From assembly GCA_039944855.1 (NCBI GenBank), contig JBDUXZ010000033.1:50444-114443 (forward strand): DNA of 64,000 bases, written 5' to 3'. The translations under genes were made by a program, and so were the position numbers. The stretch comes from Rhodothermales bacterium (GTDB lineage Bacteria; Bacteroidota; Rhodothermia; Rhodothermales; JANQRZ01). The notes beneath the pieces are model-generated. The model had not been told where the DNA came from, made no database searches, and was given only the letters and a program-made list of their open reading frames with translations. Positions 55,967 through 64,000 of this stretch are shown here, one piece after another (position 1 is the first letter of the stretch; each line of letters starts with the position of its first letter).

Positions 55967-57435
55967 GCTGCAACCGACTCCGCCAGCGTCGTGCGGCGGA
56001 GGGCATGGCCGAGGAGCGTGGCCGACGTGCAGCCCGTGACCTCGACCTCGACGTACTCGCCCGCCCGGTAGTCCTCGCGGTCGAAGACGACCATGTGGTT
56101 CGTGTCGGTCCGACCGCAGAGCTGGGCGTCGCTCTTCCGGCTCGGGCCTTCGACGAGGACGGGGTAGCACTGCCCGACGCGCCGCTGATTCAGCTCCAAC
56201 GAGGTCTGGTTCTGGAGCGTGATGATCTCGGCGAGGCGGCGCTTCTTCACGGCGTCCGGCACGTCATCCTCGAACTTCCGCGCGGCGAAGGTGTGGGGCC
56301 GCTCGGAATAAGCGAACATGAACGCGTGATCGTAACGGACGGCCTCCATCAGCGAGAGCGTCTCGGCGTGCTCGGCCTCGGTCTCGCCGCAGAACCCGGC
56401 AATGATGTCCGTCGAGAACGCGAGGCCGGGGACGATGCTGCGCGCCCGCTCGATGAGGTCGAGGTACTGCTCGCGCGTGTACGTCCGGCGCATCCGGGCG
56501 AGCACGTCGGTGCTGCCGTGCTGGACGGGGAGGTGGATGAAGTCGCAGACCGTCGGTCGCTCGCGGTGGACGTGGAGGAGCGCGTCGGAGCAGTCCTTCG
56601 GGTGGCTCGTCGAGTAGCGGATGCGGAGCTCGGGCGAGAGCAGGCTGATCCGGTAGAGCAGCTCGGCGAAGTCGACCGCGTGGCCGTCAGTGTCGACGCG
56701 GTACGAGTTGACGTTCTGGCCGAGGACCGTCACCTCTTTATAGCCCGCGTCGACGAGCTGCGCGCACTCGCTGAGGATGCTCGTGACGGGGCGGCTCCGC
56801 TCGCGGCCCCGCGTGAACGGGACGACGCAGAACGCGCACATGTTGTCGCACCCGCGCATGATCGAGACGAAGGCGCTGATCCCGTTCGTGTCGTAGCGGA
56901 CGGGCGCGAGGTCGGCGTACGTCTCCTCGCGCGAGAGGTGGACGTTGACGGCGGCCTGCCCGGTCTCGGCCGTCTCGGCGAGCAGGCGCGGGAGGTCGCG
57001 GTAGGCGTCGGGCCCGACGACGACGTCGACGAGCTTCTCCTCGTCGAGCAGCTTTGTCCGCAGCCGCTCGGCCATGCAGCCGAGCACGCCGATCGTGAGG
57101 TCGGGCTGCGTCTGGATCTTGCGGGCGCGGAACTTGGCGAGCCGGCCGCGCACGCGGTCCTCCGCCTTCTCGCGGATCGCACACGTGTTGATGAGGACGA
57201 CGTCGGCCTCGTCCTCGCGCTGCGTCAGCCCGTAGCCCTCGCCGCCGAGGATCGACGCGACGAGCTCGGAGTCGGCGACGTTCATCTGGCAGCCGTACGT
57301 CTCGATGTAGACGCGGCGCTGCCCGTCGCGGGCGGCGGTCTCCTGCGCGAGCGTGCGCGGCGCGTCCGTCCCCTCGGCCACGTCAGGCGCGGAGGACACA
57401 GGCTCGATGATGTCGAGGTCGAGGATCGGCTGCAT
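55963..57435 (-). CDS. miaB: tRNA-2-methylthio-N6-dimethylallyladenosine synthase MiaB
   Basis: A 490-residue radical SAM methylthiotransferase. The N-terminal UPF0004 domain has [30 protein letters not shown] and [10 protein letters not shown] cysteines. The radical SAM triad is [19 protein letters not shown]. The C-terminal TRAM domain ends in the [17 protein letters not shown] region. It adds methylthio to A37 of tRNAs. The first 35 residues before VYIETYGC are a longer leader than usual, so the start could lie further in. Confidence 0.95.
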   Translation of the reverse strand: MQPILDLDIIEPVSSAPDVAEGTDAPRTLAQETAARDGQRRVYIETYGCQMNVADSELVASILGGEGYGLTQREDEADVVLINTCAIREKAEDRVRGRLAKFRARKIQTQPDLTIGVLGCMAERLRTKLLDEEKLVDVVVGPDAYRDLPRLLAETAETGQAAVNVHLSREETYADLAPVRYDTNGISAFVSIMRGCDNMCAFCVVPFTRGRERSRPVTSILSECAQLVDAGYKEVTVLGQNVNSYRVDTDGHAVDFAELLYRISLLSPELRIRYSTSHPKDCSDALLHVHRERPTVCDFIHLPVQHGSTDVLARMRRTYTREQYLDLIERARSIVPGLAFSTDIIAGFCGETEAEHAETLSLMEAVRYDHAFMFAYSERPHTFAARKFEDDVPDAVKKRRLAEIITLQNQTSLELNQRRVGQCYPVLVEGPSRKSDAQLCGRTDTNHMVVFDREDYRAGEYVEVEVTGCTSATLLGHALRRTTLAESVAA

Positions 57436-57540
57436 GGCGAATCGGGTTCAGGCAAGAGGCGCAATCTACATCCCCACACTGCCGAACGCGCTCGTTTATG
57501 CGTTTTTCGCGTCCGATGCAGGACGGCACGGACTCCACCT

Positions 57541-57631
57541 TGTCATCCTGAACGCAGTGAAGGATCTCTACTCCCAGAGCGCCTGCTCCGAGGAGATCCT
57601 TCGACTCCGCTGCGCTCCGCTCAGGATGACA
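57541..57631. repeat. TGTCATCCTGA inverted-end element
   Basis: A 91-bp element with perfect 11-bp ends, TGTCATCCTGA and TCAGGATGACA, and internal AAGGATCT...AGATCCTT symmetry. This is a common bacterial intergenic repeat type. It lies between miaB and ribE. Confidence 0.8.
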
Positions 57632-57646
57632 GGGGCAAAGGCGGTC

Positions 57647-58273
57647 TCAGCCCGAAAGGAAGCGCCGCGTTGCCTCGGCGTTGCCGACGCCGTGCTGCAT
57701 CGCGCGGACGACGTACTTCCCGATCAGGTCGAACTCGAGGTTCACGGCGCGGCCCGGCTGCCAGTCGCCGATCGTCGTGTGCTCCCACGTGTGCGGGATG
57801 ATGGCGACGGTCAGCGCCTCGTCGTCGAGGCGAGCGACGGTGAGCGAGATGCCGTCGAGCGTGATCGAGCCAACGGGGATCAGATAGGGCGCGAACCGCT
57901 CGGGGTAGCGCACGCGCACGAGCCACGAATCGGCGAGTGTCTCCACGCTCGCCAGTTCGCCCGTCGCGTCGACGTGGCCCTGGACGAAGTGGCCGTCGAG
58001 CCGACCGTCGGGGCGCATCGCCCGTTCGAGGTTCACGCGGTCGCCGGGCTTCAGCGCGCCGAAATTCGTCTTCGCGAGCGTCTCCTCTACGGCGACGACG
58101 CTGAACGTCTCCGCGTCGTGGGCGACGACCGTCTGGCACGCGCCGTTGACGGCCACGCTCTGATCGACCCGCAGCTCCGTCGCGAACGACGCCGCGATTG
58201 TGAGCCGACGCCCGCCGTCGAGTTCTTCCACCGCCGCGACGCGGCCGACCTCTTCGATTATGCCTGTGAACAT
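57647..58273 (-). CDS. ribE: Riboflavin synthase alpha chain
   Basis: A 208-residue enzyme that converts two 6,7-dimethyl-8-ribityllumazines to riboflavin. Its two lumazine-binding repeats begin MFTGIIEEVGRV and LDGHFVQGHVDATGEL. SVAVNGACQTVVA and ITLDGISLTVARLDDEALTVAIIPHTWEHT are the paired ligand-binding segments. It follows ribD with a 39-bp gap on the same strand. Confidence 0.95.
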   Translation of the reverse strand: MFTGIIEEVGRVAAVEELDGGRRLTIAASFATELRVDQSVAVNGACQTVVAHDAETFSVVAVEETLAKTNFGALKPGDRVNLERAMRPDGRLDGHFVQGHVDATGELASVETLADSWLVRVRYPERFAPYLIPVGSITLDGISLTVARLDDEALTVAIIPHTWEHTTIGDWQPGRAVNLEFDLIGKYVVRAMQHGVGNAEATRRFLSG

Positions 58274-58312
58274 GGTGGACAGCGTGTGGATACTAATCGT
58301 GAGGTAACGTCG

Positions 58313-59476
58313 TCAGAACGCGCGGCGGTAGCCGAAGAACAGCATATCCGGCCCTACGGCTTCCCAGCGATGGGTTTCGAAGGTACGGGCATCTGCCATC
58401 CGCCCGATGCCGAGGTTATCCACAGCCCGCTGCCCGCCGACGAGCTTGGGCGCGATGAAGAGCGCGAGCCGGTCCGCGAGAGCCTGCCCTGAGCTTGCCG
58501 AAGGGTCGGCCCGCAGGAGGGCCGTCGCCAGCCCCGGCCCGGCCTCGACGAGGAGCGACTGCATCGGCCGATGCGCGCCGACGCCCGCGCCGAGCCGGTC
58601 GAGCAATGCGCCGAAATCGAGATGCCCGTCGCGCTCGGGGACGGTGAGGACGAGCCCGCCGAGATCCTCCAGCGCCGCCGCGTAGTCCGGCGTCGCACCC
58701 TCGCCGACGACGGCGACGGTCTGCGCCGCATGGGCATCGGTGAACAGCTTCAAGTTGGGCCGCAGCATGCCCGGCCGGTCGAGCACCACGCGGACCGGCT
58801 GGCGGCCTTCGACGTGGCGGACGGTGAGGGCGGGGTCGTCCGCCGCCGCCGTGCCGCTGCCGACGAGGACGCCGTCGAGTTCGGCCCGCCAGCGGTGGAC
58901 GAGCGTGCGCGCCGCCTCGCCCGTGACCCACCGGCTGTCGCCCGACGCCGTCGCCACCGACCCGTCGAGCGTCTGCGCGATCTTCAGCGTGACGAGCGGC
59001 CGGCCCGTCGCGACATGGTGCACGAACGCCTCGTTGAGCCGCTTGCACCCCGATTCCAACACGCCCACCGTCACGTCGACGCCGTGCGCGCGGAGCCGTT
59101 CGATCCCGCGTCCTGCGACGGCTGGAAACGGATCGGTCATCCCGACGACGACGCGCGGGATGCTTTTCTCGACGATCAGATCGGCGCACGGCGGCGTCTT
59201 CCCGTGGTGGCTGCACGGTTCGAGCGTGACGTACAGCGTGCTCTCGCGCAACGCCTCCGCCCCGTGCCGTCGCTCCACGTCGCGCACGGCCCACACCTCG
59301 GCGTGCGGCCCGCCATATTCGCCGTGCCACCCCTCGCCCAGCATCGTCCCGCCCGGCCCGACGACGACGGCCCCGACGAGCGGGTTCGGGCTGACGGCCC
59401 CCGCGCCGCGCTCGGCGAGATCGAGCGCGCGCTGCATCCATCGCTCCTGCTCGGAGGTATTCGGTTCGGTCGGCAC
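58313..59476 (-). CDS. ribD: Bifunctional riboflavin deaminase/reductase RibD
   Basis: A 387-residue two-domain enzyme of riboflavin synthesis. The deaminase domain has GGPHAEVWAV and PCSHHGKTPPCADLIV (zinc ligands). The reductase domain has VTLKIAQTLDGSVATASGDSRWVTGEAAR and the LFIAPKLVGGQ end. An insertion, DPSASSGQA, lies before LADRLALFIAPKL and is encoded by a repeat at 58483-58506. The GTG at 59476 is preferred because ERWMQRALDLAERG then has the usual leader; the ATG at 59437 would start at MQRAL. Confidence 0.92.
   Translation of the reverse strand: MPTEPNTSEQERWMQRALDLAERGAGAVSPNPLVGAVVVGPGGTMLGEGWHGEYGGPHAEVWAVRDVERRHGAEALRESTLYVTLEPCSHHGKTPPCADLIVEKSIPRVVVGMTDPFPAVAGRGIERLRAHGVDVTVGVLESGCKRLNEAFVHHVATGRPLVTLKIAQTLDGSVATASGDSRWVTGEAARTLVHRWRAELDGVLVGSGTAAADDPALTVRHVEGRQPVRVVLDRPGMLRPNLKLFTDAHAAQTVAVVGEGATPDYAAALEDLGGLVLTVPERDGHLDFGALLDRLGAGVGAHRPMQSLLVEAGPGLATALLRADPSASSGQALADRLALFIAPKLVGGQRAVDNLGIGRMADARTFETHRWEAVGPDMLFFGYRRAF
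58483..58506. repeat. CTGAGCTTGCCGAAGG repeat inserted in ribD
   Basis: The core CCCTGAGCTTGCCGAAGGG is a dispersed repeat type in many genomes and, on the coding strand, gives a 'PSxSSGQA' peptide. Here it is in frame and adds about nine residues to the RibD reductase domain. Confidence 0.7.
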
Positions 59477-59477
59477 G

Positions 59478-60158
59478 CTAAAGCTCTTCGATGTGGGCGG
59501 GGAGCGTGTCGAGCTGCCAGCGCTCGAAGTAGAACTTGTGCTCGGATCGGGCCTCGCGGTACGGCAATGCAAAGCATCGTACGTCGGCGACGGGGTGGCG
59601 GCGGAACGCGTCGATGAGTCGCTTGCGGAGGGGAGCGGCGGCGAAGAGACTCCAGTCCCACCCGTCGTGCGCGGGCTCGGGGAAACACACGGCGTCGGCC
59701 TCGGCCAGCAGGCGCTTCAGCGACGGAATGCCGTAGCGCCGCTCGACGGAGGCGACGGCCGCGAGCGCGGCGGCATCGACCGGCCCCGCTGCGGCGACGA
59801 GCACGGCTGTCTCCGCCGGGTCGCGCCACACCGGCGCGGCGTCCTCGATGACCGTCACCGCGCCGGATCGGTCGGCCTGCGTCCACACCTTGCCAGCGAA
59901 CACGTCCAGGAGCGGGGCAACGAAGGCGTCGGGGTTGGCAATCGCGGTGAGGCCGGTGCGGTCGGCGGCGAGGTCGGTGCCGGCGAGGTAGGCGCGGTAG
60001 TACGACGTGGGACGGAGGAGCGCGGCGAGGTCGTGCTCGGGCGCGGCGCGGCGGCGGGCGTCGGGGTCGGCCTCGGCCGAGAGGGCTTCGAGGTGGACCG
60101 GCTCTTCGTAGAAATACTTGACGATGTCCAACGGCGCGGGCGGAAGGCGGAGGGGCAA
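59478..60158 (-). CDS. Hypothetical protein upstream of ribD (226 aa)
   Basis: A 226-residue soluble protein without a signal peptide. Features are a Tyr-rich LLRPTSYYRAYLAGTDLA, a central EDAAPVWRDPAETAVLVAAAGPVDAAALAAVASVERRYGIPSLKRLLAEADAVCF, and DVRCFALPYREARSEHKFYFERWQLDTLPAHI at the end. Its stop is one base from the ribD GTG, so the two are probably one transcript. I recognise no family, and a role in riboflavin synthesis is only suggested by position. Confidence 0.65.
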   Translation of the reverse strand: MPLRLPPAPLDIVKYFYEEPVHLEALSAEADPDARRRAAPEHDLAALLRPTSYYRAYLAGTDLAADRTGLTAIANPDAFVAPLLDVFAGKVWTQADRSGAVTVIEDAAPVWRDPAETAVLVAAAGPVDAAALAAVASVERRYGIPSLKRLLAEADAVCFPEPAHDGWDWSLFAAAPLRKRLIDAFRRHPVADVRCFALPYREARSEHKFYFERWQLDTLPAHIEEL

Positions 60159-60223
60159 TGTAGCCCGGCCCCTCGGCGCAGTTCCAGCCGTATCTTTTCG
60201 GTCGCCGTCCGCCCTTCGATCCG

Positions 60224-61054
60224 ATGAAAGCCATCCAATCCGCGCTGATCTGGGCCGCCGAGGCCACGATCATCCTCCTCTGGCTCCCGCTCCTCGCCGT
60301 CGTCCGCCTCTTCGACCGCGACCCCGCGCACTACACGACGGGCCGCGTCTTCCGCTTCCTCGGCAACCTCATGACGCGCGTCAACCCGCTCTGGCACATC
60401 CAGATCGAGGGCGACGCCCCGGCCGACCCGCGCCTCCCGTACGTCGTCGTCTCGAACCACCAGTCGAACGCCGACATCCCGGTGATCAGCCGGCTGCCGT
60501 GGGAGATGAAGTGGGTGGCGAAGGCCGAGATGTTCAAGGTGCCCGTGGCCGGCTGGCTGATGCGGCTGGCGGGCGACATCGCCGTGGACCGCCGCGACCC
60601 GCAGAGCCGCGCCCGCGTCCTCACCGCCGCGAAGCACTACCTCGACCGCCACTGCTCGGTGATGTTCTTCCCCGAGGGGACGCGTTCGCGCGACGGCCGC
60701 GTCCGCGGCTTCGCGACGGGCGCGTTCCGCCTCGCGATCGACGCCGGCGTGCCCGTCCTCCCGCTCGTCATCGACGGCACGCGCGACGCGCTCCCGAAGC
60801 ACGGCTGGAAGTTCGGCAACGCCATCACGGCCCGGCTCCGCGTCCTCCCGCCGATCCCCACCGACGGCCTCGGCCCGGACGACGCCGACGTGCTGCGCGA
60901 GCGCGTCCGGCAGGCCATCATCGCCCAGATCGCCGCGTGGCGCGGGGAGAACCCCGACACGGTCGATGCCCTCGCTGCGCCCGTCGACGACGCGGCGGGA
61001 AAGGCTGCGGGCGCGCCGTCGGACGGCGTGGAAGAAACGGCAAAATTGAGCTAG
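60224..61054 (+). CDS. plsC: 1-acyl-sn-glycerol-3-phosphate acyltransferase
   Basis: A 276-residue membrane-bound acyltransferase with an N-terminal helix (LIWAAEATIILLWLPLLAVVRLF), then the PlsC motifs VVSNHQSNADIPV (Hx4D), KWVAKAEMFKVPVAGWLMRLAGDIAVDR, MFFPEGTRSRDGRVRGFATGAF and VPVLPLVIDGTRDALP. It makes phosphatidate from lysophosphatidate. The C-terminus beyond residue 235 is a Val/Asp/Ala-rich tail. It reads towards tRNA-Gln. Confidence 0.93.
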   Translation: MKAIQSALIWAAEATIILLWLPLLAVVRLFDRDPAHYTTGRVFRFLGNLMTRVNPLWHIQIEGDAPADPRLPYVVVSNHQSNADIPVISRLPWEMKWVAKAEMFKVPVAGWLMRLAGDIAVDRRDPQSRARVLTAAKHYLDRHCSVMFFPEGTRSRDGRVRGFATGAFRLAIDAGVPVLPLVIDGTRDALPKHGWKFGNAITARLRVLPPIPTDGLGPDDADVLRERVRQAIIAQIAAWRGENPDTVDALAAPVDDAAGKAAGAPSDGVEETAKLS

Positions 61055-61082
61055 GCCGTTTGGGCGGAGGCGAAGCTGTTCG

Positions 61083-61090
61083 TAGTTTCG
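61083..61090 (+). promoter_or_regulatory. Promoter of tRNA-Gln
   Basis: TAGTTTCG is followed by ATGCTCGC, as upstream of tRNA-Glu. TTTG at 61059-61062 lies 20 bp before it, matching the Bacteroidota TTTG-N19-21-TAnnTTTG layout. Confidence 0.6.
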
Positions 61091-61122
61091 ATGCTCGCCG
61101 CGCGGTGCGTGGTGAAGCCCCT

Positions 61123-61195
61123 TGCCCGGTAGCTCAATTGGCAGAGCATCAGTTTCTGGATCTGAGGGTTGAAGGTTCGAGTCCTTCCCGGGCAA
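61123..61195 (+). tRNA. tRNA-Gln (anticodon CTG)
   Basis: Acceptor TGCCCGG/CCGGGCA with the U1-A72 pair typical of tRNA-Gln, D-arm GCTC/GAGC, anticodon arm TCAGT-TTCTGGA-TCTGA (CTG reads CAG; the T31-T39 pair is mismatched), and T-arm GAAGG-TTCGAGT-CCTTC. CCA is not encoded. Confidence 0.9.
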
Positions 61196-61210
61196 CCCCG
61201 CACGACCCAA

Positions 61211-61239
61211 GCCTCGGCACTTCGGTGCCGGGGCTTTTT
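61211..61239 (+). terminator. Terminator after tRNA-Gln
   Basis: GCCTCGGCAC and GTGCCGGGGC form a stem with a stable TTCG tetraloop, followed by five T residues. Confidence 0.9.
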
Positions 61240-61240
61240 C

Positions 61241-61372
61241 TTATGCCTCGGTGACGTCCTCGGCCCGTTCCTGCGGATCGAAGGGCGGCGGGGTGAGGAG
61301 GAGGCCGACGACGGTCGGCAGAGGGGCGAGGCGGAACCAGCGAGGAATACTGGAAAGAATGGACGTACGCAT
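61241..61372 (-). CDS. Possible small hydrophobic protein (43 aa)
   Basis: A 43-residue reading with ATG at 61372, preceded by GGAG 8 bases upstream. It reads MRTSILSSIPRWFRLAPLPT, then VVGLLLTPPPFDPQERAEDVTEA. A short hydrophobic middle with an acidic tail would fit a small membrane-associated peptide. Its stop abuts the tRNA-Gln terminator. No family is recognised, and its reality rests on the ribosome-binding site and composition. Confidence 0.4.
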   Translation of the reverse strand: MRTSILSSIPRWFRLAPLPTVVGLLLTPPPFDPQERAEDVTEA

Positions 61373-61441
61373 GATGGGATCTCCGAAAGGAAAGCGCTGA
61401 TAGCCCGCGTCCGTCGGAATGATTCGCCGCTTCAGCGCTGC

Positions 61442-61482
61442 AAGCGCTTCCGTTACATAGAGTTCACATAGAAGCGCTTCCG
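61442..61482. promoter_or_regulatory. Repeated AAGCGCTT sites, possible LacI-family operators
   Basis: AAGCGCTTCCG occurs at 61442-61452 and again at 61472-61482, with a related AAAGCGCT near 61398. AAGCGCTT is a perfect palindrome of the type bound by LacI/CcpA-family regulators. It lies between the 43-aa reading and the SGNH gene. Confidence 0.4.
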
Positions 61483-61530
61483 CTCCGCCGAGCGCACGGC
61501 GTGTCGGTCGCCGTCGCAGGACGCAGGACG

Positions 61531-61538
61531 TAGATTGG
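61531..61538 (+). promoter_or_regulatory. TAnnTTGG promoter element
   Basis: TAGATTGG lies 31 bp ahead of the SGNH/TPR gene start. Confidence 0.35.
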
Positions 61539-61569
61539 GCCGCTCGTTGTCCCCGCCCGCCGCCTGACC

Positions 61570-63558
61570 ATGCGTACGTCCGACTCTCCCGCTCCCCGTC
61601 CCGCCAGCCGTCGCCGGTGGCTGTTCACCGGGGCGATGCTGCTGATCCCCGTCCTCTTCTTCGTCCTACTCGAAGGCGGGCTCCGGCTGTTCGGCTACGG
61701 CGACGACTATCCCCTCTTCGAGCCCATCGAGGGCTACCCGCAGTACCTCGTGCAGAACCGCGAGGTAGCCCGGCGCTACTTCGCACAGCAGACGAATGTC
61801 CCGACGGCGCTCCACGACGTGTTCGACGCCGAGAAGGGCGCCGACGAATACCGGATCTTCGTGCAGGGCGGCTCGACGGCGGCGGGCTTCCCGTTCTACC
61901 ACGGCGGCGCGTTCTCGCGCATGCTCGAACACCGCCTCCAGCAGACCTTCTCCGACCGGAAGATTGAAGTCATCAACACGGCGATGGCGGCGGTCAACTC
62001 GTACACCCTGCTCGACCTCGCCGACGAGATCATCGCGCAGCGGCCCGACGCCGTGCTCATTTACGCCGGCCACAACGAGTACTACGGCGCGCTCGGCGTC
62101 GGCTCGACGGAGTCGCTCGGGCCGTTCCGCGGGCTCGTCAACACCTACCTCCGGCTGCGGCGTTTTCGGACAGTCCAGCTCCTCCGCAGCGGGCTCGCGA
62201 GCGCCGCCGGCCTCTTCGCCGACGACGCGGGCGGCGACGGGGACCAGGGCACGCTGATGTCGCGGATGGTCGGCGAGCAGGTGATTCCCTACGGGTCGAC
62301 GGCCTTCGACCTCGGGAGGAAGCAGTTCGAGGCGAATCTCTCCGACCTGCTCGCGAAGTACGAGCGCGCGGGGATTCCCGTGTTCGTCGCCACGCTCGCG
62401 TCGAACGAGCGCGACCAGCGGCCCTTCGAGACGGTCTTCGCCGAGGGCACCGACCGGGCCGCGTGGCAGACGACGTACGAGCGGGGCCTCGACGCGCTGA
62501 GGCGGGGCGATGCATCGGCGGCCCGCACCGCCTTCGCCGAGGCGACGCAGATCGACTCGCTCGCCGCCGATGCGTTTTACGCGCTCGCCCGCGCCGAGGA
62601 GGTCGCGGGCGACACCGCCGCCGCCCGCACCGCGTACATCGCCGCGCGCGACCGCGACGCGCTCCGCTTCCGCGCGCCCGAAGCCTTCAACGACGTGATT
62701 CGCGAGGTCGCTGCCGCCCACGGCGCGACGGTCGTCGAAGCGCAGGCCAACATCCGGCGGGCGGCGCCCGGCGGGATCGTCGGCGAGAAGCACATGCTCG
62801 AACACCTCCACCCGACCGTCGACGGCTACTTCCTCCTCGCCGATGCGTTCTACGACTCGCTCCGCGAGGCCGGCGCGATCGGCGAATGGCGCCGGCCCAT
62901 CGCCCGAGCCGACGCCCGGCGCGACCTCCTCCTCACGCCTGCCGATTCGCTCGTCGGGATCCTCCGCGTGCGCCGGCTGAAGTCGGACTGGCCGTTCGTG
63001 CCGCGCGGGACGACGGCGCCACGGCAGGACACCCTCACCCTGCGGACCGGCTTCGACCGCGTCGTCGAGTCGCTCTACCAGAGCAAAGAGACGTGGCTGG
63101 AGGCGACGGAGAAGCTGGCGACGTTCTACGAGCAAGAGGGCGACGCGCGCCACGCGGTGCAGGCGCGGAAGGCGATGATCGCGTCCTACCCGATGATCGC
63201 GCAGCCCTACATCGGCCTCGGCGGCCTGCTGATGCGCGCCGACCGGCTCGGCGAGGCGCAGGGCTATTTCAACGAAGCGCTCGAACGCGACCCGAATTCC
63301 GCGACGGCCCTCTCAATGCTCGGCGCCATCGAACTCCAACGCCGCAACACGACCGCCGCCATCGACCTGCTCGAACGCGCCCGTGCGCGGGCACCCCGCG
63401 ACCCGCAACTCCTCTACAACCTCAGCGGGGCCTACGCCCTCTCGCAGCGGTTCGCCGATGCCCGCGCCACGGCCGAAGCTCTTCTCGCCGTGCAGCCGAA
63501 CCACGCGCGGGGCCGCGCCCTCCTCGCCAGCCTGCCCCCTGCTCCTTCCGCCCCGTAG
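61570..63558 (+). CDS. Membrane-anchored SGNH hydrolase-like and TPR protein
   Basis: A 662-residue protein. One N-terminal helix (WLFTGAMLLIPVLFFVLLEGGLRLF) anchors it. The SGNH-like domain has VQGGSTAAGFPF (block I Ser, with Gly in place of the usual Asp), IYAGHNEYYGALG (block III Asn) and EHLHPTVDGYFLLADAFY (block V His). A TPR pair is inserted inside it (RGLDALRRGDASAARTAFAEATQIDSLAADAFYALARAEEVAGD). TPRs continue at the C-terminus (LGEAQGYFNEALERDPNSATALSMLGAIEL). It is probably an exported esterase or acyltransferase-like protein of unknown substrate. Confidence 0.82.
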   Translation: MRTSDSPAPRPASRRRWLFTGAMLLIPVLFFVLLEGGLRLFGYGDDYPLFEPIEGYPQYLVQNREVARRYFAQQTNVPTALHDVFDAEKGADEYRIFVQGGSTAAGFPFYHGGAFSRMLEHRLQQTFSDRKIEVINTAMAAVNSYTLLDLADEIIAQRPDAVLIYAGHNEYYGALGVGSTESLGPFRGLVNTYLRLRRFRTVQLLRSGLASAAGLFADDAGGDGDQGTLMSRMVGEQVIPYGSTAFDLGRKQFEANLSDLLAKYERAGIPVFVATLASNERDQRPFETVFAEGTDRAAWQTTYERGLDALRRGDASAARTAFAEATQIDSLAADAFYALARAEEVAGDTAAARTAYIAARDRDALRFRAPEAFNDVIREVAAAHGATVVEAQANIRRAAPGGIVGEKHMLEHLHPTVDGYFLLADAFYDSLREAGAIGEWRRPIARADARRDLLLTPADSLVGILRVRRLKSDWPFVPRGTTAPRQDTLTLRTGFDRVVESLYQSKETWLEATEKLATFYEQEGDARHAVQARKAMIASYPMIAQPYIGLGGLLMRADRLGEAQGYFNEALERDPNSATALSMLGAIELQRRNTTAAIDLLERARARAPRDPQLLYNLSGAYALSQRFADARATAEALLAVQPNHARGRALLASLPPAPSAP

Positions 63559-63572
63559 ACTTTCCTCTCCGC

Positions 63573-63664
63573 TGTCATTGCGAGGAGCGCAGTGACGAAG
63601 CAATCTCCTCGCACCAGCAGACCGCAGGAGATTGCCGCGCTCCCTTCGGTCGCTCGCAATGACA
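63573..63664. repeat. TGTCATTGCGAG-family inverted-end element, copy 2
   Basis: A 92-bp element with perfect 12-bp ends TGTCATTGCGAG and CTCGCAATGACA, with AATCTCC...GGAGATT inside. Between the SGNH gene end and 63876 I see only this element and about 210 bp of lower-GC DNA, probably the non-coding end of an IS. Confidence 0.8.
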
Positions 63665-63876
63665 AGTCAGAGGCTTATCTGCGCGGCGTTGGCACCATGT
63701 TCATCATGCGGGAAGCGTCGGCGAGCACGCGTCCAAGTGCCAATCTAAATGTGTTATGCCATCCATGGCAGGGTTAAAATGCGGATTAAATCCACCCGAC
63801 AAGGGATTATGGGGCATTACGAACCACAGAGCCAGCTCGTATGAGTGATGAATATTGGACGGCGCTAGAGCGCAGA

Positions 63877-64000
63877 TCATGTTGATGTAAGCGAGTAGCC
63901 ACAGTGCCTGATCCACGCCCCCACCTCCTCCACGCTCACCGCTTCCAGCGCCTCGGCCACCGCCGCGCGCAGGGCCTCCCGCGTACGGGCTCCGACGGCC
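63877..64000 (-). mobile_element. IS630-type transposase, 3' end
   Basis: The minus strand reads AVGARTREALRAAVAEALEA then VSVEEVGAWIRHCGYSLTST and a TGA stop at 63877. The W-(I/F)-R-H-C-G-Y end is typical of IS630-family transposases. The rest lies beyond the window. The AT-richer 63700-63876 stretch, with TA dinucleotides, should contain the IS end, but I could not fix the terminal repeat. Confidence 0.6.

Noticed and set aside
63704..63916. 70-residue minus-strand frame near the right edge
   Set aside because: It overlaps the IS630-type transposase end in another frame and the AT-richer IS tail; composition is not like a host protein.

Overview
The window is high-GC DNA from a Bacteroidota-like bacterium, most likely a Rhodothermota/Rhodothermales member (relatives of Rubricoccus, Rubrivirga or Salinibacter). 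This is inferred from gene content: families typical of the Bacteroidota side of the tree (DUF2480, DUF4286, a DUF4290-like protein, three TonB-dependent receptors, a LytS/LytTR pair, a sigma-54 activator beside an LptE-like lipoprotein) occur together with strongly GC-biased codons. Promoter-like motifs of the form TAnnTT(C/G)G, close to the Bacteroidota -7 element, recur upstream of tRNAs and genes. No rRNA, CRISPR array or prophage is visible.

Layout. 1-6.8 kb: the 5' part of a KamA-type aminomutase, then a small foreign island (0.9-3.1 kb) with an AT-rich HEPN plus PD-(D/E)XK protein, a 105-bp duplicate of the 3' end of the neighbouring ATP-grasp gene, and a DUF6883/DUF4926 pair. After that come the ATP-grasp ligase and three tandem membrane paralogues. 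6.8-15.5 kb: a GNAT-nitrilase fusion, an R2lox oxidase, an SDR, DUF2480, a cysteine desulfurase, a FecA-like receptor, a GNAT and tRNA-Glu. 15.5-27.9 kb: an esterase and SDR, a second TonB receptor, a Spy-like periplasmic protein facing a LytS/LytTR operon across a candidate LytTR operator, PAP2, clpP, tig and an aldo/keto reductase. 27.9-39.7 kb: a VapBC-type module, a HEAT protein, a large protease-propeller-barrel outer-membrane protein, a RAYT transposase, an ABC exporter, ruvC, yebC and a D-threonine-aldolase-like enzyme. 39.9-49.2 kb: a sugar dehydrogenase coupled to a third TonB receptor, a transglutaminase/TPR protein, atpDC, thiL and HigBA. 49.2-64 kb: a long minus-strand run (miaB, secreted protein, DUF4286, sigma-54 activator, LptE, GT2, TPR, anmK), ribE/ribD, plsC, tRNA-Gln, an SGNH/TPR membrane protein, and the 3' end of an IS630-type transposase at the right edge.

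Much of the intergenic DNA consists of short repeat families with inverted ends. These are (i) a 98-141 bp element abutting stop codons (three copies); (ii) REP palindromes with a GTAGGGGC core, two of which lie inside the RAYT gene itself; (iii) GACGAGT/ACTCGTC spacers of about 80 bp (three copies); (iv) TGTCATTGCGAG and TGTCATCCTGA elements. One repeat is inserted in frame in ribD, and a polypurine/polypyrimidine repeat appears to supply the signal peptide of LptE. The strongest candidates for new biology are the HEPN-nuclease island, the RAYT with its own REP sequences in its coding region, and the repeat-derived protein segments.
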